Of a stretch of DNA of 64,000 nucleotides, positions 43,557 to 51,141 are shown piece after piece (the first letter of the stretch is position 1; each line of letters begins with the position of its first letter). A model generated the notes under the pieces. The model was not told the origin of the DNA, searched no databases, and saw only the letters and a list, made by a program, of their open reading frames with translations. Source of the DNA: Gemmatimonadaceae bacterium (GTDB lineage: Bacteria > Gemmatimonadota > Gemmatimonadetes > Gemmatimonadales > Gemmatimonadaceae); assembly GCA_035606695.1 (NCBI GenBank), contig DATNEW010000001.1:1-64000 (forward strand). Reading direction: 5' to 3'. The translations under genes and the position numbers were made by a program.

Positions 43557-44831
43557 ATGAGACTGTTCGCCAGATTCACCAACGCGCTCGAGGGCGTGGC
43601 GATCGCGATCGAGGCGATTCGCTCGAACAAAGGCCGCGCGGCGCTCACGATCATGGGCGTGGCGGTCGGCGTGTTCGTCGTCGTGGCGCTGTCGTCGGTC
43701 GTGCGCGGCGTGAACGAATCGTTCGCCCGCGACGTCGCGGCGGCGGGACCGACGTCATTCTTCGTCTATCGCCGCCCGATCAGCGCATTCCGCAACTGCG
43801 ATCCCAGCGATCCGAATTCGTGCCCCGACCGCCGCAACCCGGCGATCACGGACGGCGAAGCGATCGGCATCAACGCGCTCGAGTCGATCTACGCCGTCAC
43901 GCAGCACGTGGCCGGCAACGGCGCGTTCAAGTACAAAGATCGCGAACTCAACGCCGGCATCGAGTACTACACGGCGAATTGGACGGACGTGGACGGCGGA
44001 GACATCTACCCCGGCCGCAGCTTCACGCAGATGGAGAACACGAATGCGTCCAACGTCGTTGTCGTGAACGACAAGCTCGCCCAGACACTGTTCGGGGACT
44101 CCGACCCGCTCGACAAGGTCATCTCGATCGACGGGCATCAGTTCACCGTCATCGGTCTGTATCACTACACGGCGAGCCCGATGGGAACGCCCACGTCCGC
44201 GGGCGGCGGTGACTCGCCGAAGGCGATCGTCCCGCTCGAGACCGGTCGCCGGAAAATGAATCTCTGGGTGCGCGGCAACAATCTCATCGTGAAGCCCCGC
44301 GACGGAGTCGCCGTCAACGATGCCGTGGACGACGTGACGGCGTACCTGCGCGGACGGCGCGGCCTTCGTCCGGCCGACATGACGAACTTCGCGATCGTGA
44401 CGCAGGACAAGCTGATGGACACCTACAATCAGCTCTTCGGCACGTTCTTCGTCGTCGGCATCGCACTCTCGTCGGTGGGATTGCTCGTCGGCGGCGTGGG
44501 TGTCATCGCGATCATGATGATCTCGGTCACGGAGCGCACGCGCGAGATCGGCGTTCGCAAAGCGCTCGGCGCGACGCGCGGAACGATCCTCTGGCAGTTT
44601 CTCGTCGAGGCGGTGACGCTCACCGGCTTCGGCGCGGCACTCGGCCTCGTGCTGGGAGTGCTCACGACCCTCCTGGTGCGCACCGCATGGCCGTCGATTC
44701 CCGCTTCGACACCGATGTCGTCGGTCGTGTCGTCGCTCGCCGCAAGCGCGGTGACGGGCGTCTTGTTCGGGATGTTGCCCGCGATACGAGCCGCGCGCCT
44801 CGATCCGGTGGCCGCACTCAGGCACGAATAG
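43557..44831 (+). CDS. MacB-type ABC permease, pair 2 member B
   Basis: A 424-residue permease from ATG 43557, seven bases after the previous stop; the longer frame from 43458 overlaps that gene. Motifs match pair 1 member B: GRAALTIMGVAVGVFVV, AAAGPTSFF, a Cys pair NCDPSDPNSC, and RTREIGVRKALGATRGTI at the C-terminus. It ends just before a large palindromic repeat that may stop transcription of the operon. Confidence 0.92.
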   Translation: MRLFARFTNALEGVAIAIEAIRSNKGRAALTIMGVAVGVFVVVALSSVVRGVNESFARDVAAAGPTSFFVYRRPISAFRNCDPSDPNSCPDRRNPAITDGEAIGINALESIYAVTQHVAGNGAFKYKDRELNAGIEYYTANWTDVDGGDIYPGRSFTQMENTNASNVVVVNDKLAQTLFGDSDPLDKVISIDGHQFTVIGLYHYTASPMGTPTSAGGGDSPKAIVPLETGRRKMNLWVRGNNLIVKPRDGVAVNDAVDDVTAYLRGRRGLRPADMTNFAIVTQDKLMDTYNQLFGTFFVVGIALSSVGLLVGGVGVIAIMMISVTERTREIGVRKALGATRGTILWQFLVEAVTLTGFGAALGLVLGVLTTLLVRTAWPSIPASTPMSSVVSSLAASAVTGVLFGMLPAIRAARLDPVAALRHE

Positions 44832-44840
44832 CATTCGTGC

Positions 44841-44936
44841 TGTCATCCTGAGCGCGCAGCGCGAAAGGATCTCATCCCCTTCCTGACATCGGGTGCATCC
44901 GAGCGGATGAGATCCTTCGCTTCGCTCAGGATGACA
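44841..44936. repeat. Long inverted repeat (TGTCATCCTGAGCG family) at the operon end
   Basis: The left arm TGTCATCCTGAGCGCGCAGC... (44841-44877) and the right arm GGATGAGATCCTTCGCTTCG...GATGACA (44905-44936) are nearly perfect complements around a 27-bp centre. It is the best-preserved member in the window and could act as a factor-independent stop or mRNA end for the efflux operon. Confidence 0.85.
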
Positions 44937-44976
44937 AACGTCGTTCTCCACCTCGGACGACGTTAGATTTGCGCCC

Positions 44977-45693
44977 ATGACCGTCGATCTGTTGGCGATC
45001 TTCGCGCACCGCGACGACGCAGAATTGAATTGCGGCGGCACGCTCGCCAAGGCCGCACGGCAGGGACATCGCACCGGCATTCTCGACTTGACGCAAGGCG
45101 AGATGGGCACACGCGGCACCGCGGAGATTCGCGCCGCCGAAGCCGGCCAGGCGGCTCGAACGCTTGGCGTGAGTGTGCGCGAGAATCTGGAGCTGCCCGA
45201 CGCCGGCATCCTGAACGACCCGCGCACACGCGAGACGCTGGCGCGCGTCATTCGCCGGCTCGCGCCACGTGTCGTGATTGCGCCCGCGCTCGAAGGACGG
45301 CATCCCGATCATCGCGTCACGGCGCAGCTCGTCCGCGACGCATGCTTCGTATCCGGTCTGGCGAAAGTTGCGCCGGACGTGCCGAAGCATCGCCCGGTGA
45401 AGATTCTGCACTGCCTCACGTATCGCCAGGATTTCATCCGCCCGAGCTTCGTGGTGGACATTTCCGCCGACTTCGACGCCAAGCTGGCCGCGATCCGCTG
45501 CTACGCATCCCAGTTCGAGGGCGCGATCCAGGCCGGCGAGGTCTACCCGAACGGCGAGCCGCTCGAGGACATCGTGCGCCATCACGCGGCCTATTACGGA
45601 ACGCTCATTAGAAAACAATATGGCGAGCCGTTCTACACCACCGAGCTGGTGGAGGTGGACGACGTCGTCGCCATGGAGGTCGCGACCTTTTGA
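44977..45693 (+). CDS. bshB1: Bacillithiol-type GlcNAc-malate deacetylase BshB1
   Basis: A 238-residue LmbE/PIG-L-type deacetylase. AHRDDAE carries zinc ligands His11 and Asp14, and RHPDHR carries His112. The motif LTQGEMGTRGT and the overall length match BshB1, which removes acetate from GlcNAc-malate in bacillithiol synthesis. Arg replaces the usual Pro in AHPDD, as in many BshB1 proteins. No bshA or bshC is in the window. The next gene starts by overlap with its stop codon. Confidence 0.9.
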   Translation: MTVDLLAIFAHRDDAELNCGGTLAKAARQGHRTGILDLTQGEMGTRGTAEIRAAEAGQAARTLGVSVRENLELPDAGILNDPRTRETLARVIRRLAPRVVIAPALEGRHPDHRVTAQLVRDACFVSGLAKVAPDVPKHRPVKILHCLTYRQDFIRPSFVVDISADFDAKLAAIRCYASQFEGAIQAGEVYPNGEPLEDIVRHHAAYYGTLIRKQYGEPFYTTELVEVDDVVAMEVATF

Positions 45694-46445
45694 GCGGCGA
45701 GACAAACGACATCACCTACGGGTCATATCTCGCGCTCGATGAGCTGCTGTCGTTGCAGCGGCCGCAGTCCGAGCCGGAGCATCCCGACGAGCTGCTGTTC
45801 ATCGTCGTGCATCAGGCCAGCGAGCTGTGGTTCAAGGCGATCCTTCACGACCTGGAGGGACTCGTCGCATCGCTCGAGCGCAACGATGCCGGGCAAGCGC
45901 TGTGGCGGCTGCAGCGCATCAACGCGCTCATGCGCATCGTGTCATCGCAACTCTCGTCCCTCGAGACGCTGCCGCCCCAGCACTTCGCGCAATTCCGCAC
46001 CTACCTCGGCAGCTCGAGCGGATCGCAAAGCGTGCAATTCCGCGCGATCGAAGCGGCGTCCGGCTTGCGCGACGAGCACTTCATGCGCGCGCTCGAGGAA
46101 CATGGCGACATTCCGGAATTGGTGCGCCGCTGGCTCGACCGACCGACGCTCCAGGATCTCTTTCTGCGCCTGCTGAGCTCAGCGAACGTGAAGATGGAGG
46201 ACCTCTATCTCGGTCCCGGACCGAGCCTCCTCTTCTTCGTCGCCGAGCAATTGCTCGAGTACGAGCAGCAGTTCGGGCAGTGGCGATTCAAGCACGTGCA
46301 GCTCGTGGAGCGGGTGATCGGACCGCAGACGGGGGGCACCGGCGGAACGCTCGGATCGCGCTACCTCATGCGAACCATCGACCAGAAGTTCTTTCCCACG
46401 CTCTGGGAGGTCAGGAGCAAGTTCTTCGGGCACAAGCGCGCGTAG
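45690..46445 (+). CDS. kynA: Tryptophan 2,3-dioxygenase
   Basis: A 251-residue haem dioxygenase that opens the indole ring of tryptophan to N-formylkynurenine. ITYGSYLALDELLSLQ and LLFIVVHQASELWFK are hallmark blocks. His202 in RFKHVQLVERVIG fits the proximal haem ligand, and TGGTGGTLGSRYL is the substrate/cofactor loop. It is shorter than eukaryotic enzymes, as usual in bacteria. The start is TTG 45690, overlapping the bshB1 stop (TTGA). No other kynurenine gene is present. Confidence 0.93.
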   Translation: MSGETNDITYGSYLALDELLSLQRPQSEPEHPDELLFIVVHQASELWFKAILHDLEGLVASLERNDAGQALWRLQRINALMRIVSSQLSSLETLPPQHFAQFRTYLGSSSGSQSVQFRAIEAASGLRDEHFMRALEEHGDIPELVRRWLDRPTLQDLFLRLLSSANVKMEDLYLGPGPSLLFFVAEQLLEYEQQFGQWRFKHVQLVERVIGPQTGGTGGTLGSRYLMRTIDQKFFPTLWEVRSKFFGHKRA

Positions 46446-46462
46446 ACCTTATATTTCACGCT

Positions 46463-47644
46463 ATGTCCAGCGCCCCCATCTACTTGGATCACGCCGCCAC
46501 GACGCCGGTGCGACCCGAGGTCCTCGAGGCGATGATGCCGTTCTTCGGGCCGCGCTTCGGGAACCCGTCCAGCATGCACCGCTGGGGCCGCGACGCTCGG
46601 ACGGCGCTCGACGAGGCCCGCGAGCGCGTGGCCCACTGCTTTGGCGCCACGGCAGACGAGATCTGCTTCACATCCGGCGGGACCGAAGCCGATAACATCG
46701 CCATTCTCGGCGCCTGGCGTGCGCTGCGCCGGCCCGGACGCGAAGCCGTCGTCACTTCGCCGATCGAACACAAGGCCGTGCTCGCCTCCGCTCATCAGGT
46801 CGCGCACGAAGGCGGCGTCGAGCGCGTTGCCCCCGTGACACGCGACGGCGTCGTGGACGTCGATGTATTCCGCGACGCGCTTCGCGATGACACGGTGATC
46901 GCATCCGTGATGTGGGTGAACAACGAGATCGGGACCATTCAGCCGATCGCCGAGCTCGCGGCCCACGCGAAGAGCGCCGGTGCCCTGTTTCACACCGACG
47001 CCGTGCAGGCGTTCGGGAAAATCGCCATCGACGTCAAGAAGGCCCCTGTCGACGTGCTCTCGGTCTCCGGCCACAAGATTGGCGCGCCCAAGGGCGTCGG
47101 CGCCGTCTTCATTCGGCGCGGTACCGTAATCGAGCCGCTGTTCCATGGTGGCGCACAGGATCGCGGTCGTCGTCCGGGCACCGAGAATGTCGCGTTCGTG
47201 ATCGGATTCGCGCGCGCCGCGGAGCTCGCGGTGGCCGAGCGTGAAGAGGAATGGAAAAAGCTCGAGTCCATGCGCACGACGCTCGAGCAGGCGATCCTCG
47301 CGCGTGTTCCCGACGCCGTGATTCACGGTCGCGGCGCACCGCACCGTGCGCCGCATATCCTGAACGTGTCGGTACCAGGCACGGACAGCGAGTCGATGCT
47401 CATGGCCCTCGACCTGCGCGGCATCGGCTGCTCGGCGGGTTCAGCCTGTCAGAGCGGGAGCGTATCGCCGTCGCACGTGCTGAGCGCGATCGGCGTCGCC
47501 CCAGAGCTCGCGTCGTCGGCGATTCGCATGAGCATCGGCTGTCTGACGACCAACGGCTGCATCGAGCGCGTGGCAGAGGTATTTCCCGCGCTCGTGCAGA
47601 AGGCGCGCGGCATGACGAACGCCAACGCGCACGCCGCGGACTGA
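46463..47644 (+). CDS. Cysteine desulfurase (NifS/IscS family)
   Basis: A 393-residue PLP enzyme that takes sulfur from cysteine as persulfide. The PLP lysine is Lys205 in SGHKIGAPKG, and the sulfur-carrying cysteine is Cys329 in GSACQSGSVSPSHVL. Start at ATG 46463 (MSSAPIYLDHAATTP). It lies 11 bp ahead of mnmA, so it probably feeds sulfur to tRNA 2-thiouridine synthesis as in other dedicated desulfurase-MnmA pairs. The longer open frame from 45827 overlaps kynA and is not coding. Confidence 0.94.
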   Translation: MSSAPIYLDHAATTPVRPEVLEAMMPFFGPRFGNPSSMHRWGRDARTALDEARERVAHCFGATADEICFTSGGTEADNIAILGAWRALRRPGREAVVTSPIEHKAVLASAHQVAHEGGVERVAPVTRDGVVDVDVFRDALRDDTVIASVMWVNNEIGTIQPIAELAAHAKSAGALFHTDAVQAFGKIAIDVKKAPVDVLSVSGHKIGAPKGVGAVFIRRGTVIEPLFHGGAQDRGRRPGTENVAFVIGFARAAELAVAEREEEWKKLESMRTTLEQAILARVPDAVIHGRGAPHRAPHILNVSVPGTDSESMLMALDLRGIGCSAGSACQSGSVSPSHVLSAIGVAPELASSAIRMSIGCLTTNGCIERVAEVFPALVQKARGMTNANAHAAD

Positions 47645-47654
47645 GCACGGCGAG

Positions 47655-48764
47655 ATGAGCGGCACGAAGGAGCGGGTGCTCGTCGCGATGTCCGGCGGCG
47701 TCGACTCATCGGTCGCCGCGGCGATGCTCGTCGAGCAGGGGTACGACGTCGTCGGCGCGACGATGAAGCTCTTCTGCCACGACGGCGATCTGCCCGATCG
47801 GCCCTGCTGCTCCCTCGACTCGGTGAACGACGCGCGCCGCGTGTGCCAGCAGCTCGGCGTTCCGCACTACGTGCTGAATCTCGAGAGCGCTTTCGGCCGC
47901 GACGTCGTCGACAATTTCGTGCAGGAGTACGCGAGCGGCCGCACGCCCATCCCCTGCGTCCGCTGCAACACCTTCACGAAGTTTAGAGATCTCTTACTGA
48001 AGGCGGATGCAATCGACGCGCCATGGATCGCCACCGGCCATTACGCGCGCACGATCGACGGCGAGCTGTATCGCGGCGTCGATCACGGAAAGGATCAGAC
48101 GTACTTCCTGTGGGGCATCGACCGCGGCGTGCTGCGCCGCATGCTGCTGCCGGTCGGCGCGCAGACCAAGGCCGAGACGCGCGCTGTGGCGCACCGGCTC
48201 GGGCTCGAAGTGATCGCCGAGAAGGCGGAGAGCCAGGACATTTGCTTCGTGCCGGATGGTGATCACACCAAGATCATTCGCCAGCGGCTCGGCGCGGATG
48301 CGCCGGCGCTCGCGCCAGGCACATTCGTGCTCGCGAACGGCACAATCGTCGGCGAACACCAGGGTTACGCGCGCTTCACGATCGGCCAGCGGCGCGGCCT
48401 GCCCGGTGGGTTCCGCGAACCGATGTTCGTGGTCGCCATTCGCCCCGACGACCGCGCCGTCGTCATCGGCCCGCGCGAGGAGTTGCTCGGGCGCGGTGTC
48501 GTGGCGCGCGAGGTCAACTGGCTCGTCGACACACCTCCGGTCGGCGCGCACGTCGAGATCCAGGTGCGGCATCGCGCCCCGCCGGCGCGCGCCGAGGTCA
48601 TTCGTTTAGAGAATGATGAAATCGAGCTGGCGCTCGACGAGCCGGTCGCCGCGATCACGCCCGGCCAGTCGCTCGTGATCTACGACGGGGAGCGCGTGCT
48701 GGGCGGCGGATTCATCGAGCGCGCCAGCGGCCAGCGGTCGCCGCTGCCGGTGCGCGCGGCGTAA
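47655..48764 (+). CDS. mnmA: tRNA-specific 2-thiouridylase MnmA
   Basis: A 369-residue enzyme that places the 2-thio group on wobble uridine 34. It has PP-loop SGGVDSSVA near 14-22, the catalytic cysteines in PIPCVRCN and in ESQDICFV, and a C-terminal barrel. The sulfur donor is likely the cysteine desulfurase encoded just before it. Short AT-rich codon runs occur at about 47980-48000 and 48598-48622. The stop codon lies in the first unit of a 10-bp repeat array. Confidence 0.95.
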   Translation: MSGTKERVLVAMSGGVDSSVAAAMLVEQGYDVVGATMKLFCHDGDLPDRPCCSLDSVNDARRVCQQLGVPHYVLNLESAFGRDVVDNFVQEYASGRTPIPCVRCNTFTKFRDLLLKADAIDAPWIATGHYARTIDGELYRGVDHGKDQTYFLWGIDRGVLRRMLLPVGAQTKAETRAVAHRLGLEVIAEKAESQDICFVPDGDHTKIIRQRLGADAPALAPGTFVLANGTIVGEHQGYARFTIGQRRGLPGGFREPMFVVAIRPDDRAVVIGPREELLGRGVVAREVNWLVDTPPVGAHVEIQVRHRAPPARAEVIRLENDEIELALDEPVAAITPGQSLVIYDGERVLGGGFIERASGQRSPLPVRAA

Positions 48765-48820
48765 CACGAGGTAACGCGACGCAATGCGGCGTAACGCGGC
48801 GTAACGCCGCGCGACGCTAT
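48761..48820. repeat. 10-bp tandem repeat array at the mnmA stop
   Basis: Six units of GTAACGCGGC type: GTAACACGAG, GTAACGCGAC, GCAATGCGGC, GTAACGCGGC, GTAACGCCGC, GCGACGCTAT. The TAA stop of mnmA is inside the first unit and the stop of the convergent gene lies in the last. A related 9-bp array sits at 63861-63905. Confidence 0.8.
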
Positions 48821-50187
48821 CGCGGCTGTACTCGATCGGCCGCCACACGCGACTTGCGCGCCGCGACGAGCGAGTCGAACTCGGCCTGTTCGAGATAGGT
48901 GACGTCGATCCAGTTGTGCGCCATCTCGTCGACGGTACGATCACCCCACCCCACCCACTGATTCGGGTCGGGGTTATTGGGGTTGCTCGCCGTGTTGTCG
49001 TGCCACGCCGTGAACGCGAGGGTCGTTCCCTTCGGCAGCAGCGGCGCCGCGTCGTCGGCGTAGATGTAGTTGACGTGCCAATTCCATTGAAAGTTCTTCA
49101 CCGCGCTCAGGACTTCCTTCCGGCCGTCCGGGTAGATGGCCTCGAGCGACATCGCGGTGCCGCGCATGTGCATGTGCGGCTGGAAGTTCTCGAGCCGCGC
49201 GGGGGCCTGCAGCACGTAGAAGTTCTGCGTTACAGTTTTCTCATTGGGCGGAATGTCGAGCTCGGACTCGCGCGCGACGTTGAACATCGTGAGCACGGTG
49301 CGATGCTTCGGCACGAAGCCTTTGGGGTAGAAGTACACGGCCAGCTCGACCTGGCTGTCCTTGAATTCCTGACCGTTCGCGTGATAGTGGACCTCCCAAC
49401 GAATACGCGAGCCCGGGAGCATCAACTTCCCAGCGTCCGGTGCGTAGACCTGCCCCGTTTTGCCGACAGCCCATTCCATGAACAGCCCGGCGTTCGCCTG
49501 ATGGTCGTGCGCCGTGCTGGCGAGGCCGGTCACCTGCGGCTCGTCCTGGAGCAGGTAGGCGAGCACGTGATGGACGACCTTGCGATCCTGCGGATGAACG
49601 GGCTTGACCTCGATCGCCCGCACCCAGCGCGGTTCGGTAACGCCGGTTTCGACGGTCGGGCGATACCACTTGTCCTGGGTGTGCGCGGCGAGCGTGTACG
49701 GGGTGGAGCGGATGACCAGATCGGGCTGGGTGCCGAGGCGGTCGGCCAGTTGCCAGCGATTGGGATCGGCGAAGTGCCGCGGCGGCGGCTCGTCGGCCGG
49801 GTTGCCGCGCGGCATGCTGTCGTCCACCCAGTTCACGATCGTCGCGATCTGGTCGTCGGTCAGGCTGCGGTCGTTTTTGAATTCTTGAATACCAACACTC
49901 TTATCGATGTGCCAGGGCGGCATCAAGCGGTTGGCCACCTTCTGCCTGATCTGCGGCCCGTATTCGGCCGCATCGTCGTACGTCAGGAGCGGCATCGGCG
50001 CGATCGACCCGGGCTGATGACATTCCTGGCACTTCTGCTGGAGGATCGGGGCCACGTCCTTGGCGTAGGTGACGACCCGGTGCGTGCGCGCCGCGGCCGG
50101 CGTCGGACGATACACCGCCAACGGAACGACTATCGCGACGACCGCGATGCCGGCGACACTCGTGACGAAGCGTACGTAGCGTTTCAT
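48817..50187 (-). CDS. Cytochrome c - copper monooxygenase-like fusion protein
   Basis: A 456-residue exported protein from ATG 50187 (signal/anchor about 5-25). A c-type haem site CQECH at 53-57 and an MPLLTYDDA segment form the N-terminal cytochrome. The C-terminal part keeps all copper ligands of peptidylglycine-type type II copper monooxygenases: His206-His207, His267, His338-x-His340 (PHMHMRG) and Met422 in DEMAH. It could hydroxylate or oxidise a substrate while taking electrons through the haem. Its start overlaps the previous gene's stop by four bases. Confidence 0.8.
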   Translation of the reverse strand: MKRYVRFVTSVAGIAVVAIVVPLAVYRPTPAAARTHRVVTYAKDVAPILQQKCQECHQPGSIAPMPLLTYDDAAEYGPQIRQKVANRLMPPWHIDKSVGIQEFKNDRSLTDDQIATIVNWVDDSMPRGNPADEPPPRHFADPNRWQLADRLGTQPDLVIRSTPYTLAAHTQDKWYRPTVETGVTEPRWVRAIEVKPVHPQDRKVVHHVLAYLLQDEPQVTGLASTAHDHQANAGLFMEWAVGKTGQVYAPDAGKLMLPGSRIRWEVHYHANGQEFKDSQVELAVYFYPKGFVPKHRTVLTMFNVARESELDIPPNEKTVTQNFYVLQAPARLENFQPHMHMRGTAMSLEAIYPDGRKEVLSAVKNFQWNWHVNYIYADDAAPLLPKGTTLAFTAWHDNTASNPNNPDPNQWVGWGDRTVDEMAHNWIDVTYLEQAEFDSLVAARKSRVAADRVQPR

Positions 50188-50999
50188 GGAGTCACCCTCA
50201 CGTTGACGAACGCGTTCGTCCAGCAACACTGCGCGTGCCCCGCCGTCGCGACGTCGGAGTCATTGGCGCGCACGCGGATGATATAGTCGCCCGGCCGGCT
50301 GAACGTGGCCGTGGTACTCGTGGTACCGCCCTTCGGCGTCAGACGCGCCACGGGCGTTCCGAATGTCACCGCGGCCGGACCCTGATGCGTGAACCAGGTG
50401 AGCACGACGGGCGAACCGCCGCGCGCCGTCGTGCCGGCGCCGTCATCCTTCGCGACGACGCCGATCGAAATCGGCTTCCCCACGCTCGCCGTTCGCTCCG
50501 CCGTGCTGCCGCCAGGCCCGCGCGCCTCGGCGCCACCTTCGCCGAACGTCAACACCGGCGGCGTGTTGTTGGAGCCAGCCTCGCCTTCGAGGGCGTCGAT
50601 CTGCCACTCTTCTCGCAAGCTGCCGGGAATCGAGAACGTCTTGCCGCGCACCTTCAACGTCCACACCACTTTTTGCTTGTCGCCGAAGTCCGCCGGGACA
50701 CGCACCGCGAACACACCCCAGTGACGCCGCGGATAGAAGTACGTCGGCTGTCCCTGATTCGCCTCGCCCGGCGAGATGAAGTTCTCCGGACCCACCGGGA
50801 TGTTCAGCACCTCGTTCGTATTGCGGTTGAAGTAGCCGAACGAAAGGCTGTAGGTGCCGTCAGCGTTGCGATACCAACCCTCGAAGGCCGGCGTCGCCGT
50901 TTGCCCGGACGGCGCGACCGGCGCGAGGGGTGTCTGCGCGGCGAGCGCGGCGGTGCAAGAGACGGTGAACGCGAAGGACAGGACCGCGGCAAAACGCAT
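50184..50999 (-). CDS. Secreted beta-rich protein of unknown function
   Basis: A 271-residue exported protein with a signal peptide (about 1-22, ending ALAAQ), preceded by GGAGG. The mature part contains GWYRNADGTYSLSFGYFNRN, NNTPPVLTFGEGG, and a C-terminal Ig-like domain that includes GDYIIRVRANDSDVA and a Cys pair QCCW. No family recognised. It is translationally coupled (ATGA) to the cytochrome-copper fusion and may be its periplasmic partner. It is divergent from the PQQ dehydrogenase with 142 bp between the starts. Confidence 0.7.
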   Translation of the reverse strand: MRFAAVLSFAFTVSCTAALAAQTPLAPVAPSGQTATPAFEGWYRNADGTYSLSFGYFNRNTNEVLNIPVGPENFISPGEANQGQPTYFYPRRHWGVFAVRVPADFGDKQKVVWTLKVRGKTFSIPGSLREEWQIDALEGEAGSNNTPPVLTFGEGGAEARGPGGSTAERTASVGKPISIGVVAKDDGAGTTARGGSPVVLTWFTHQGPAAVTFGTPVARLTPKGGTTSTTATFSRPGDYIIRVRANDSDVATAGHAQCCWTNAFVNVRVTP

Positions 51000-51141
51000 C
51001 CAACCTCCGAACAGGCGTCGGGTTGACCAAGAACTTGCGCCGTTCGCGTCTCCGGGGGCAAGGGCGCCCGTGGCCGCCGATCTTCCCGAGGACGCGGCGG
51101 GAGGCCATCATATCGCGCCCGCTTTTCGGAGACTCTCCTCG

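Noticed and set aside
42194-45251. Long minus-strand frames (486 and 498 codons) opposite the permease operon
   Set aside because: Antisense shadows of conserved permease genes, with Arg/His/Asp-rich sequence and no start signals.
45827-46462. N-terminal 212-residue extension of the cysteine desulfurase
   Set aside because: It overlaps tryptophan dioxygenase in another frame; the desulfurase fold starts at 46463.
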